Below, piece after piece: positions 1-8,269 of a stretch of 64,000 nucleotides of DNA (positions are counted from its first letter, which is position 1; each line of letters starts with the position of its first letter). Origin of the DNA: Planctomycetota bacterium (GTDB taxonomy: Bacteria > Planctomycetota > Phycisphaerae > FEN-1346); the NCBI GenBank assembly GCA_030602705.1, contig JAUVZF010000003.1, positions 1-64,000 on the forward strand, read 5' to 3'. The translations under genes were made by a program, and so were the position numbers. The notes under the pieces are model-generated. The model worked only from the letters and a program-made list of their open reading frames with translations, was not told the origin of the DNA and did not search any database.

Positions 1-86
1 CCCCGCCGCCTTTTTTCTTCCGTGGGCCCTGCGTTACGCGCGGGCCCTGTTTGTTTTCTTCTCGGGCCCCCGGGGGGTGGTGTTGT

Positions 87-114
87 GGGGGGGGGGCCGG
101 CACCCCCCCCCCCC
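87..114. repeat. Homopolymeric G-run/C-run inverted repeat
   Basis: Ten G residues (87-96) are followed after a short CCGGCA spacer by twelve C residues (103-114), in the gene-free first 311 bases of the window. It could form a hairpin or a G-rich structure, or it could be a sequencing or assembly weak point. Apart from this and the palindrome at 255-277, nothing is recognised in bases 1-311. Confidence 0.5.
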
Positions 115-254
115 AAGACTGGTGCGCCGTCGCACAACCGCCTCAAGGATTCCACCGGCAACCCCCTTGTTCGGGAGGCGCGGGCGACTACAATAATCGC
201 TTCCGCAAGGGCGGCCCTGCGGGCTGCGCCCGGTCGAGCGTGGAATCTCAGACG

Positions 255-277
255 AAAAAGGTTCCAGGAACCTTTTT
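255..277. repeat. Palindromic repeat family A, copy 1
   Basis: A 23-base near-perfect palindrome with 11-base arms (AAAAAGGTTCC and GGAACCTTTTT) around a single central A. It is the first of three copies (255-277, 319-341, 51048-51070). The hairpin followed by a T-run could act as a bidirectional terminator downstream of the oxidoreductase gene, but recurrence with the same core at a distant site points to a dispersed repeat. Confidence 0.8.
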
Positions 278-311
278 CCGTTTTCGGCGTTTTTGGCAGC
301 AAAAAGGATGT

Positions 312-1706
312 TTAGGACAAAAAGGTTCCTGGAACCTTTTTCGGATGAGTCGTACCACCGTACCAGTTCATGTCATCGCGGGGAGCGAGCCGTTTCATGT
401 AGGTGCTCTTGTTGGCTTCGTCGCTGTTGGTGATCTTCATGTTCTCCGCGTCCCAGAGCAGTTTTTTCCCGGGATGCATCATTGCGACATCGCCAAGCAC
501 GATGATTTCCGACAGCGGCCCCGCGTAGTCGAAATGGGACATCGCCTTGTCTTCGCCCTGAATGGCCATGACCCAGTTCTGCAGGTGGGTGCCGGCCTTG
601 CAGCGGTAGGCGACCTCAGGCGGCTTCTCCGTGGCTTTCATGGCTGCCTCTGGGAAGATGCGGCTGGGGTTAAAGCTCTCTCCCGCCATGATCGAGGCAT
701 GCTCCCCGACCAAAACTGATCCGCTCTTCATGAACCACGCATCGCGGCCTCCCTCGAGATGCTTGGGGCGCGGATAGGGGATGTCGGGGCCGAGGTAGTA
801 CTTCATCGTGACCGGCGGCATTTTGCCCCTGGCGGGAAATTCCCAGGTGATGACCCCGGCCTTCGCCAGCCATCCCGGCGGCGGAATCTCCGGGACTTCC
901 GCCATGACACCGGTGGGAACTCGCAGGTCGAGCGCGTAGTAGGCCGCGTCAAGAAGGTGCGAGCCCATATCGCCCACGACGCCGCTGAAGTGGCTGTACC
1001 GGATCCATTCGCGGTTCATGTAGCTGGTGCTGAACGGGATCCACTCCGCCCGGTTCAAAAACAGGTCCCATTCCAGTGTCTTTGGTATTGTGCAACCTTC
1101 AACCGGCTCGGTCTTGGTCCAGTAGTTCTTCCTGGAGTAGACCATGACCTCGCGGACGTCGCCGATGCACCCGCCCTGAACCCAGTCACGTACCATGGCG
1201 GTGGCCCTTTTGGAGTGGGCCTGGTTCCCCATCTGGGTGATGACCTTGTGTTTTTTGGCTTCCTCGGTCAGGACGCGGACTTCGTTGACCGTGTGACAGA
1301 GCGGCTTCTGTGCATAGACGTGCTTACCGCGCCTGATGGCAAACATTGATACCGCGAAGCGGACGTGGTCGGGTGTTGCGGTATAGATCGCGTCAATCTC
1401 CTTGCCGATCTTGTCGAACATTACGCGGTAGTCTTTCCAGAACTTTATGCCGTGCAGGTTCTTCTTGCCCGCGATGCATCTCCGGTGTCTGTGTTCGTCC
1501 ACGTCGCACAGGGCAATGACGTTGACGTTGTCAGCCCGCGCAAGGGACTCGGCATCATTGCTCCCCATGCCGCCGACACCGACGCATGCAATGTTGACCT
1601 TGCTGTTTGGCGACGGGCCCGCCTTGAGAATATTGAAGGGCGCGACCCCGAGAGCCGACGCGGCCAGACTGGTTTTAAGAAAATGACGGCGATTGATCGA
1701 TTTCAT
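312..1706 (-). CDS. Secreted Gfo/Idh/MocA-family NAD(P)-dependent oxidoreductase
   Basis: Predicted 464-residue sugar or cyclitol oxidoreductase. A twin-arginine signal (NRRHFLK, residues 5-11) followed by a hydrophobic stretch indicates Tat export with bound cofactor. The Rossmann fold starts at about residue 37 with the dinucleotide motif GVGGMG (43-48); TPDH (111-114) and QKP (133-135, the family's EKP catalytic-lysine motif with Gln for Glu) follow. The ATG at 1706 is chosen because of the AGAAAGGTG ribosome site and the Tat motif; a longer reading frame upstream has no signal sequence. It is the last gene of a minus-strand operon with sialidase and propeller proteins, which suggests carbohydrate processing; the substrate cannot be read from sequence. 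The last residues (PKKVPGTFLS) are encoded by a dispersed palindrome, so the C-terminus is probably altered. Confidence 0.88.
   Translation of the reverse strand: MKSINRRHFLKTSLAASALGVAPFNILKAGPSPNSKVNIACVGVGGMGSNDAESLARADNVNVIALCDVDEHRHRRCIAGKKNLHGIKFWKDYRVMFDKIGKEIDAIYTATPDHVRFAVSMFAIRRGKHVYAQKPLCHTVNEVRVLTEEAKKHKVITQMGNQAHSKRATAMVRDWVQGGCIGDVREVMVYSRKNYWTKTEPVEGCTIPKTLEWDLFLNRAEWIPFSTSYMNREWIRYSHFSGVVGDMGSHLLDAAYYALDLRVPTGVMAEVPEIPPPGWLAKAGVITWEFPARGKMPPVTMKYYLGPDIPYPRPKHLEGGRDAWFMKSGSVLVGEHASIMAGESFNPSRIFPEAAMKATEKPPEVAYRCKAGTHLQNWVMAIQGEDKAMSHFDYAGPLSEIIVLGDVAMMHPGKKLLWDAENMKITNSDEANKSTYMKRLAPRDDMNWYGGTTHPKKVPGTFLS
319..341. repeat. Palindromic repeat family A, copy 2, inside a coding sequence
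   Basis: The same 23-base palindrome as at 255-277 but with a central T. It lies inside the 3' end of the Gfo/Idh/MocA gene and encodes its final KKVPGTF residues, a few bases before the stop codon at 312-314. The two copies are 64 bases apart. Confidence 0.85.
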
Positions 1707-1774
1707 ATTGTATTCACCTTTCTTCTGAATCGCAGGTCGCCTTGTTCCCTTGTATAACTCGGCGATGCTCTTCA

Positions 1775-3628
1775 TCAGCGCGGCGCCGAGGACAGTCGTT
1801 TCAGCCGAATATCCTTGAATTCCACGCGCATGCCCTTGTCGTGGATCTGCAGACCGATGGCTCCCTGTTTCAGTTGCCCGTGCTTTGCGTTGTCGGTGAA
1901 CTCGGAAGCGGGTTTGCCGTTGATGAAGAACTGGAAGTGGTTTCCACGGGCAACGATGCGGACGTCGTTCCACTGGTGCGGGCGGATGTCCGCCAAGGTG
2001 ATCGCTCCAGGGAGGGGGGCGGCATGTGCTTTGCCGTCCTCGTCGATGACCAGCCGCGTTCCGCGGTTACACGGGTGTTCCTTTCGCACGGTGAAGTGGA
2101 AATCCCACGCACCGAGAATGTGGGGACCGATACCCACATGGCCAAGGTCGGCGTGATAACTCTGGAAAGACCGCCTACCCGTCAGGGCGGGTTGTTTGCG
2201 GATATCGACTCCGGTGTTGCCTTTGCCCGGCAGGCGATAACGCAGTTCGAGTTCGAAGTTCCTAAGACGCTCGTCCTTCCAGACGAGATAGGACGGGCGG
2301 TCGATGGTTCCATGCCCGACAATCACTCCATCGCGAACCGTCCAGTCCGGCCCACTCTCTTTCGGCACCGTGTGCCAGCCGTCGAGCGTCTTGCCGTCGA
2401 AAATGGAGACGAAGCCGTCGCCGTCGGACGGTCCGGCGGGCGCCTTGGCGGAGACGTCGATCCAGTCGGGCAGTTCGCCGTCGCCGGTCTTCTCGCCCTC
2501 GAGCAGCCAAGTGAGATTGAACCGGGCCAGTTGAGCGCCTTGATACCTGTGTTTCTTCCCGCCCTCCAACAGGATGTAGATCCAACCCTCGCTCGGCGTC
2601 CCGGGCCGACCCGCCGAAAGCGACGAGTAGGCGCTGGGGCCTTTGAACACCCGCCGCTTGATCGGCCAGGTTTTGGCGCCGTCGAAGCTGGCCCAAACCG
2701 TCACGTCCTTGCGTTCCCTCGTCGCGCTGTCGCAATTGCTGTAGAGGATGATGTCGCGGCCGCGAACCGGCAGGCGCATCAGGCCGCCCATGCAGCCGTT
2801 AAGTCCTTTTCCCCGGGGCCCGTCGGGCAGCACCTTGGAGACCGCCAGGTCCTTCCACGTCTCGCCGCCGTCGTCGCTCCATGCCTCCCACCGCCACGGC
2901 GAGTCGATGCCCTCCGGGTCCGAGTGCCGGCGGGAGTTGTAGTAGATGCGCCCGTCGGACAGTTCGGCCACCGTCCCCTCGCCGGTGCCCAGGGCCGGAA
3001 ACGGATCGCTTGTGCGCCAGGTCTTGCCGCCGTCGTCGCTGTAGATGGCGGTGTTGTACATCTTGGGCCATTCGGGCTTGCGGTCGCCGCCCGCGTAATC
3101 CCGCGCCGGCCGCAGGAGGCGTCCCTTGTGCCGGCCGCGCCGCAGCGTGATGCCGTGCTCGGCCATGTGCATCGACGGGACGTTGCCGTTCTTGTCCGGG
3201 TGGATTACGGTCTCCTGCGCCTTCCACGTTTTACCGTGATCGGTGCTGCGGTAGACGGTCATCGAGAGGGGCGGTTTCGGCCACTCCCATTGCTCCACAA
3301 ACGCCAAGATATCGCCGCTGGTCTCGTCAACGGTGACCCCGCCGCCCATGAACCCTTTGCTGGCGAGGATTTCATCACCCCACGTCTTGCCGCCGTCCTC
3401 GCTGCGGCGGACCTTCACTCCGTTCCAGAAAGCCAGCACCGCGCCGTTGGTGGCGACCACCACGTTGGGGAAGCGCCCGCCGGTGAACAACTGCTGCGAC
3501 TCGAACTTCGCCTCACCCCGAAACGCATCGATTGTCCCCTCCACCGGCTTTTCGGCAGCGATGAGCGGCATCGTCAAAAACGCCAGGGCGAGAGCGAGGC
3601 TGGTCAGTGAAAAGTAACGTGTCTTCAT
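1775..3628 (-). CDS. Secreted BNR-repeat sialidase-like protein with C-terminal DUF1080 domain
   Basis: A 617-residue protein with a Sec signal peptide (about residues 1-25). The N-terminal six-bladed sialidase-type propeller (about 30-400) carries five Asp-boxes: SEDGGKTW at 76, STDHGKTW at 128, then SDDGGKTW, SDDGGETW and SFDGAKTW. The C-terminal part (about 405-610) begins GFVSIFDGKTLDGW, the signature of the DUF1080 / 3-keto-disaccharide hydrolase concanavalin-like domain. The start has a clear AAGGAGAAC ribosome site. Likely role: cleavage or recognition of a sialic-acid-like or other glycan outside the cytoplasm. The N-terminal region is nearly identical at DNA level to that of the next gene upstream (3722-8203), showing a recent duplication or gene conversion. 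The gap to the oxidoreductase gene is 68 bases, consistent with one operon. Confidence 0.9.
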   Translation of the reverse strand: MKTRYFSLTSLALALAFLTMPLIAAEKPVEGTIDAFRGEAKFESQQLFTGGRFPNVVVATNGAVLAFWNGVKVRRSEDGGKTWGDEILASKGFMGGGVTVDETSGDILAFVEQWEWPKPPLSMTVYRSTDHGKTWKAQETVIHPDKNGNVPSMHMAEHGITLRRGRHKGRLLRPARDYAGGDRKPEWPKMYNTAIYSDDGGKTWRTSDPFPALGTGEGTVAELSDGRIYYNSRRHSDPEGIDSPWRWEAWSDDGGETWKDLAVSKVLPDGPRGKGLNGCMGGLMRLPVRGRDIILYSNCDSATRERKDVTVWASFDGAKTWPIKRRVFKGPSAYSSLSAGRPGTPSEGWIYILLEGGKKHRYQGAQLARFNLTWLLEGEKTGDGELPDWIDVSAKAPAGPSDGDGFVSIFDGKTLDGWHTVPKESGPDWTVRDGVIVGHGTIDRPSYLVWKDERLRNFELELRYRLPGKGNTGVDIRKQPALTGRRSFQSYHADLGHVGIGPHILGAWDFHFTVRKEHPCNRGTRLVIDEDGKAHAAPLPGAITLADIRPHQWNDVRIVARGNHFQFFINGKPASEFTDNAKHGQLKQGAIGLQIHDKGMRVEFKDIRLKRLSSAPR

Positions 3629-3721
3629 GGTTGTTCTCCTTGTGCATTTGCGTTCATGGAACTATTGACAAAATCCCGCGTGCGTCGGGCTCGAGTGAAA
3701 TGAGATGTGTTTTCATGGTTG

Positions 3722-6700
3722 TTATCGCTTGTCGGCCAGGCATACGACGCTGCCATCGCGTAGTGAGGCAAAGAGGCGGCCGCCTGCCGCAATGAGCCCG
3801 TCGAACACGGGCGGATACTCGAGTTGCGTTTGGGTCAGCTTTTTTCCGTCCTTTGCCGAGATGGCCACCAATCGCCCGCCCTTGCGCGCCTCGAAGGCGG
3901 CATAGGGATCTTTCGGATCGAGCACGTCCGGAGCGCCTGCCACGAACAGTGTATCGCCCGCTTTCACCATGGCGCGGACTCGCACCGGCAACCATTGCTT
4001 CCAGATCGGCCCTTCGGCTCGTGTGTAGCCGATCCCCTTGTCGACCTGGAAAGCCTTGCTCTCCAGCTTGCCGCGTCCGGGCACGAAGGATTGAGGCAGC
4101 CATTTGACGGGCTTGCGCGACCCTTTCTCGCCGACGATCTGCGGCTCGTTCGTGTTGGCGTCGGCAAATACCAGATAACCTTCCTTGTCCGGGAAAAACA
4201 TCGGGCTGTGTATGTTTCGGCGATAGAACACCCGGACGGCGTAGGTCTTCTCGTCGCCGACCACGAGCAACTGGCCCGTCTTGGGCGCCTGGTTGGCAAG
4301 CTGGAAGCCGGGCCACCGCTTCGAGTACATCCAGAACGTGCGATTGAACCAGGAGCCGTCCAGCAGACCGGCAGTCGAGAAGACGTGCAGGCCCACGTCC
4401 CGGCCCCCCCTGTTGGAGAGGACTCTTACTTCGACCTCTTTCAACTGCGGGGTCAGCTTCTTCTGGCGCATGTAGAGGAACCCGCCTTCGCTGACCAGCA
4501 CATCCGAATTGGCCCCGGGCAGGTAGTAGGCCACGTCGCGTTTTCCGTCGACGCTTCGATGCGGTCCCTCCAGGAGGCCCTTGTGCAGGATCCTGCCTGT
4601 GGCCGGTTCAAGCCCCCAGATGCGGATCCCACCGTCCAGATATGTCGAGCGTCCTGCGGTGAAATACGCCACGTCGTGGTGGACCAGGACACTGCCGTGG
4701 ACCGGCCAGGCCGACTCCACCTGGCCGAAGCAGCCGACTCGCCTATCGGCCGGCGCGGCGAGGAACCGCCACGCCAACTCACCGTCAGAGGCGCGAAGGC
4801 AATACACGCGCCCGTCTGCCGAGCCGAACAAGACCATGCCCTTGTAGATCGTTGGCGGCGAGTCAATCCGGCCGGCGGCGGTAAATCTCCACAACATCTT
4901 GCCGCTGACCATGTCCAGTGCATAGACAGTGTGGGCATCCGCCTTCGCGACGAATAGCTTGCCGCCGGCGGCCACGGGCGCCGTCAGCTTGCCACCCAAT
5001 TTGACTTTCCAATCGACGGCCACGACGGGAGGTATGATGTCCTTGGTCGCGCCGTGGCGGGCCGCGTCGTGGCGGAACGTCGGCCAGTCCCGCTTCCCGG
5101 TCTCTGACCTCTGACCTCCGACCTTTGCGTAGGCGGGGCCCTTTTCCAGACGCTTCTCATCCGCAACTTCCTTCAGCGGAACATCCGGTTCGGCTTTCAA
5201 TGCCGTGTATCCCGGCAGCTTCGAGCCCTGTTGACAGAAACACGCATCCGGCGGTACGTACAGCATTCCGCCTGCCGGCATCATTCCGTACCTGCACGCA
5301 CCGCGAACCCAGTTGTTCTGGCAATGATTGTCTCCCTGTAAATCGAGAAACTCGGCGCCTTCATAAGAACTGATCAGATATCGTGTTGTCACCTTGTTGC
5401 GATAGCATCGGTGATGGTGTTCGGGGCTTCGCAGGTTCTTGACCAAGATCTTCTTCTTCTCTTTGCCGGTGCGAAGGTCCCAACCGATGACCAGCGCATT
5501 GGGGCTTATGTGTGTAGGCGTTCCGTTACTCTTGACGGGCAGCATTCCGCGCCAGACCAATCCGTCGATTACGAACAGATCTGCGTTCTCCCGCGAGCCG
5601 ATTCCGTCGATTGCGAACACACCGGGGGGTTTTGCCACGCCGATCTGCGGGACGCGTTTGTTCCACAGCGGCGCGCCGCTGGTCGCATCGAAGGCGGCAA
5701 CATGCGTACCGCCCTGCATAACAACCACGTTGCCGACAACGACCATCGTCCTCGGCGTAGCCCACTTTGGCTGCACTTTCCACAATCCACGGCCGTCCTT
5801 CAGATTCAACGCAACCAGGTCCTTCCCCGCCAGAAAGACGATCCGGCCATTGTCGATGGCCAGAATCAGACGGCGGATTCGACCGCACGGCTTCCGCCAG
5901 AGCACCTTGCCCGTCTTGCCATCGACGGCAACCAAAGCCGCCGGGGGATCATCCTTGGCGCCTCCTTGTTGGGCAGCGGGTTGGAGTGCTTGTCGAACGT
6001 GACAGACGGCAATGCCGTCGCTGACGAGAATCTCGCTTGTGCCCTCCGTTGCCTTGACCGTAGTAATGATATCGCCCGTGGCCGCATCCAGGATCGACAT
6101 GCCGGCCCGGTATGCAAGCGTCGCGTAGAGCCGGTCGCCGTCGGCGACGATCCGCCGCTGGTTTGAAACCGGCGAGTCCGTTCGCCCGTTGGCCATCTTC
6201 GTCCAGTCCTTGCCCGCCCATCGCGATCGGCTCCACTGGCGCCATCCCCAGGCCTCCATCGGACGCTTCCAGAGTAGCTTGCCGTTGAAGGCGTCCCGGC
6301 AGACAAGCGACCACCGATCAGGCAGACGCTCGTCTGTTATTCCGACAAGCCCTTCGTCGAAGATGTAGAACAGCCGTCCGCCGGCCGAGACGGACGATTG
6401 AATCCCCGACGACGTCTCGTGGCTGCGAAGCCACAGGGGCGGCGCCATCCACTGGAGACGTCGAGGCGGCCCGACCACGGAATCCCTGGCAACCGCATTG
6501 TTGCTTGCGTCGTGAAGGAAATGGCCCCACCGGTCGATGTTCTCGGGCCAGGCTTTCACGGTCTTCATCCACTCGCCGTTGCGCTGAACGTAGGCTGTTC
6601 CTTCCGGAGCCAGGACTCGCATCACCTCCTTCATCGGAACCTTGCCCTCATCCTGCACGACGACCAGATTGATCAAGTTGTCCGTGTACGGCAGCACCGA

Positions 6701-8203
6701 GCCCGAATGCTGCTCTACCGAAACCGGGCCGTAGACGCCCAACGACCGGATGTGGCTTCTGGCCTCTACGACTTTGGCCGGGTTCCGTTCGAGTCCGTGA
6801 ACCGTATAGCAATTAGCGACGCGGAGGGCTGCTGTCAGCTCCCCGTCGCCGCAACCAAGGTGGACCACAATGCCGCCTCGAACGTCGGTTGCATCGAGTA
6901 TCTTCCTGGCCAACGCTGTTGCGTCATTCTCGCCGGCCGCCGGCATACTGGCCGCCGTCTTCTTGCCGGCGGTGCCGAGCCATGCCGGCAGCTCGCCGTC
7001 GCCGGTCTTCTCGCCCTCGAGCAGCCAGCTCAGGTTGAATCGCGCAACCCCGTTTTCCCGTTCCGGCCTGGGCCGATACTTCCTATCGCCGTTCGGGTTG
7101 CCCTCGAACTGGAGGTAGATCCAGCCCTCGCTTGGGGTCTTCGGCCGCCCGGCGGCCAGCGAGGAATAGGCAAACTTGCCCGGGCCAAGCAGGCGTTTGA
7201 TCGGCCAGGTCTTGCCGCCGTCGAAACTGGCCCAGACCGTCCCGTGAGAACGGCCGACGGTGCACTCGATGTTGCTGAAGATGAGGATATCCCGGCCGCG
7301 AACCGGCAGACGCACCAGTCCGCCGTGGCAACCGTTAGATCCTTTTCCCTGGGTCCCGTCGGGCAGCACCTTCGAGACCGCCAGGTCCTTCCACGTCGCG
7401 CCGCCGTCGTCGCTCCATGCCTCGTGCCGCATGAACTTGAGCCCCTTCGGGTCCCAGTGCCGGCGTGAGTTGTAGTAGATGCGGCCATCAGATAGCTCGG
7501 CCACCATCCCCTCGCCGGTGCCCATCGCCGGAAACGGATCGCTGGTCTTCCACGTCTTGCCGCCGTCGTCGCTGTAGATGGCGTTGGTGTACATCTTGTG
7601 CCATTCGGACCTGCGGTCGCCGCCGGCGTAATTCCGAGTAGGCCGCAGCAGGCGTCCCTTGTGCTTGCCGTGCTGCAGCGTGATGCCGTGCTCGGCCATG
7701 GACATCGAAGGTACGTTATTGTTCTTGTCCGGGTGAATGACGGTCCCTGCCTGAGCCTTCCAGGTCTTGCCGTGATCGGTGCTGCGGTAAACGGTCAGCT
7801 TAGCATCCTGGTAATAGCCGATGTACTTGTCTTCGGCGAACGCGAGGATGTTACCGCTGGTCTCGTCAACGGTCAGCCCGCCGCCTTGCCAGCCGGGATT
7901 GGCGATGGTGATCGGCTCGGACCAGGTCTTGCCCCCGTCCTCGCTGCGGCGGACTTGGAGGCCCTTTTTCCACCAGTCGCCACCGCCGCCGGTCGCGCCG
8001 TGTGTCGCCAGCACCGTACCGTCTGTCGCGACCACCACGTTGGGGAAGCGCCCGCCGGTGAACAACTGCTGCGACTCGAACTTCGCCTCACCCCGAAACG
8101 CATCGATTGTCCCCTCCACCGGCTTTTCGGCAGCGATGAGCGGCGGCGTCAAAAACGACATGGCGAGAGCAAGGCTGGTCAGTGAAAAGTAACGTGTCTT
8201 CAT
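3722..8203 (-). CDS. Sialidase - methyltransferase-like - PQQ beta-propeller fusion protein
   Basis: A 1493-residue exported protein. Residues 1-24 are a signal peptide and about 30-405 a BNR sialidase propeller with Asp-boxes (SEDGGKTW, STDHGKTW, SDDGGKTW, SDDGGATW, SFDGGKTW), paralogous to the neighbouring sialidase. After a junction at about 405-425 comes a class-I methyltransferase-like fold with motif I VVHLGCGDGEL (447-457), then a long PQQ/BamB-type propeller (about 590-1493) with repeats such as ALDMVSGKMLWRF and LRASDGELAWRF. Methyltransferase-PQQ proteins are known among planctomycetes; the added sialidase is the unusual part. The ATG at 8203 is preferred over the longer frame because it has an AAGGAGAAC site and starts the signal peptide. 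The methyltransferase part is probably non-catalytic outside the cytoplasm (inference). A fusion created by deletion between two genes is possible. Confidence 0.88.
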   Translation of the reverse strand: MKTRYFSLTSLALAMSFLTPPLIAAEKPVEGTIDAFRGEAKFESQQLFTGGRFPNVVVATDGTVLATHGATGGGGDWWKKGLQVRRSEDGGKTWSEPITIANPGWQGGGLTVDETSGNILAFAEDKYIGYYQDAKLTVYRSTDHGKTWKAQAGTVIHPDKNNNVPSMSMAEHGITLQHGKHKGRLLRPTRNYAGGDRRSEWHKMYTNAIYSDDGGKTWKTSDPFPAMGTGEGMVAELSDGRIYYNSRRHWDPKGLKFMRHEAWSDDGGATWKDLAVSKVLPDGTQGKGSNGCHGGLVRLPVRGRDILIFSNIECTVGRSHGTVWASFDGGKTWPIKRLLGPGKFAYSSLAAGRPKTPSEGWIYLQFEGNPNGDRKYRPRPERENGVARFNLSWLLEGEKTGDGELPAWLGTAGKKTAASMPAAGENDATALARKILDATDVRGGIVVHLGCGDGELTAALRVANCYTVHGLERNPAKVVEARSHIRSLGVYGPVSVEQHSGSVLPYTDNLINLVVVQDEGKVPMKEVMRVLAPEGTAYVQRNGEWMKTVKAWPENIDRWGHFLHDASNNAVARDSVVGPPRRLQWMAPPLWLRSHETSSGIQSSVSAGGRLFYIFDEGLVGITDERLPDRWSLVCRDAFNGKLLWKRPMEAWGWRQWSRSRWAGKDWTKMANGRTDSPVSNQRRIVADGDRLYATLAYRAGMSILDAATGDIITTVKATEGTSEILVSDGIAVCHVRQALQPAAQQGGAKDDPPAALVAVDGKTGKVLWRKPCGRIRRLILAIDNGRIVFLAGKDLVALNLKDGRGLWKVQPKWATPRTMVVVGNVVVMQGGTHVAAFDATSGAPLWNKRVPQIGVAKPPGVFAIDGIGSRENADLFVIDGLVWRGMLPVKSNGTPTHISPNALVIGWDLRTGKEKKKILVKNLRSPEHHHRCYRNKVTTRYLISSYEGAEFLDLQGDNHCQNNWVRGACRYGMMPAGGMLYVPPDACFCQQGSKLPGYTALKAEPDVPLKEVADEKRLEKGPAYAKVGGQRSETGKRDWPTFRHDAARHGATKDIIPPVVAVDWKVKLGGKLTAPVAAGGKLFVAKADAHTVYALDMVSGKMLWRFTAAGRIDSPPTIYKGMVLFGSADGRVYCLRASDGELAWRFLAAPADRRVGCFGQVESAWPVHGSVLVHHDVAYFTAGRSTYLDGGIRIWGLEPATGRILHKGLLEGPHRSVDGKRDVAYYLPGANSDVLVSEGGFLYMRQKKLTPQLKEVEVRVLSNRGGRDVGLHVFSTAGLLDGSWFNRTFWMYSKRWPGFQLANQAPKTGQLLVVGDEKTYAVRVFYRRNIHSPMFFPDKEGYLVFADANTNEPQIVGEKGSRKPVKWLPQSFVPGRGKLESKAFQVDKGIGYTRAEGPIWKQWLPVRVRAMVKAGDTLFVAGAPDVLDPKDPYAAFEARKGGRLVAISAKDGKKLTQTQLEYPPVFDGLIAAGGRLFASLRDGSVVCLADKR

Positions 8204-8269
8204 GATTGTTCTCCTTGTCGGACAGCGTGAGTAGGGGTGCCGGGAGCCAGAGCGGCCACTCCCGGTCAA

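Noticed and set aside
1742..3610. 622-codon plus-strand frame opposite the sialidase-DUF1080 gene
   Set aside because: The minus strand has signal peptide, five Asp-boxes and a ribosome site; the plus frame has none.
3654..3716. 20-codon frame MKTHLISLEPDARG between the two sialidase genes
   Set aside because: It has no ribosome site and looks like a decayed copy of the MKT- signal start; too short to call.
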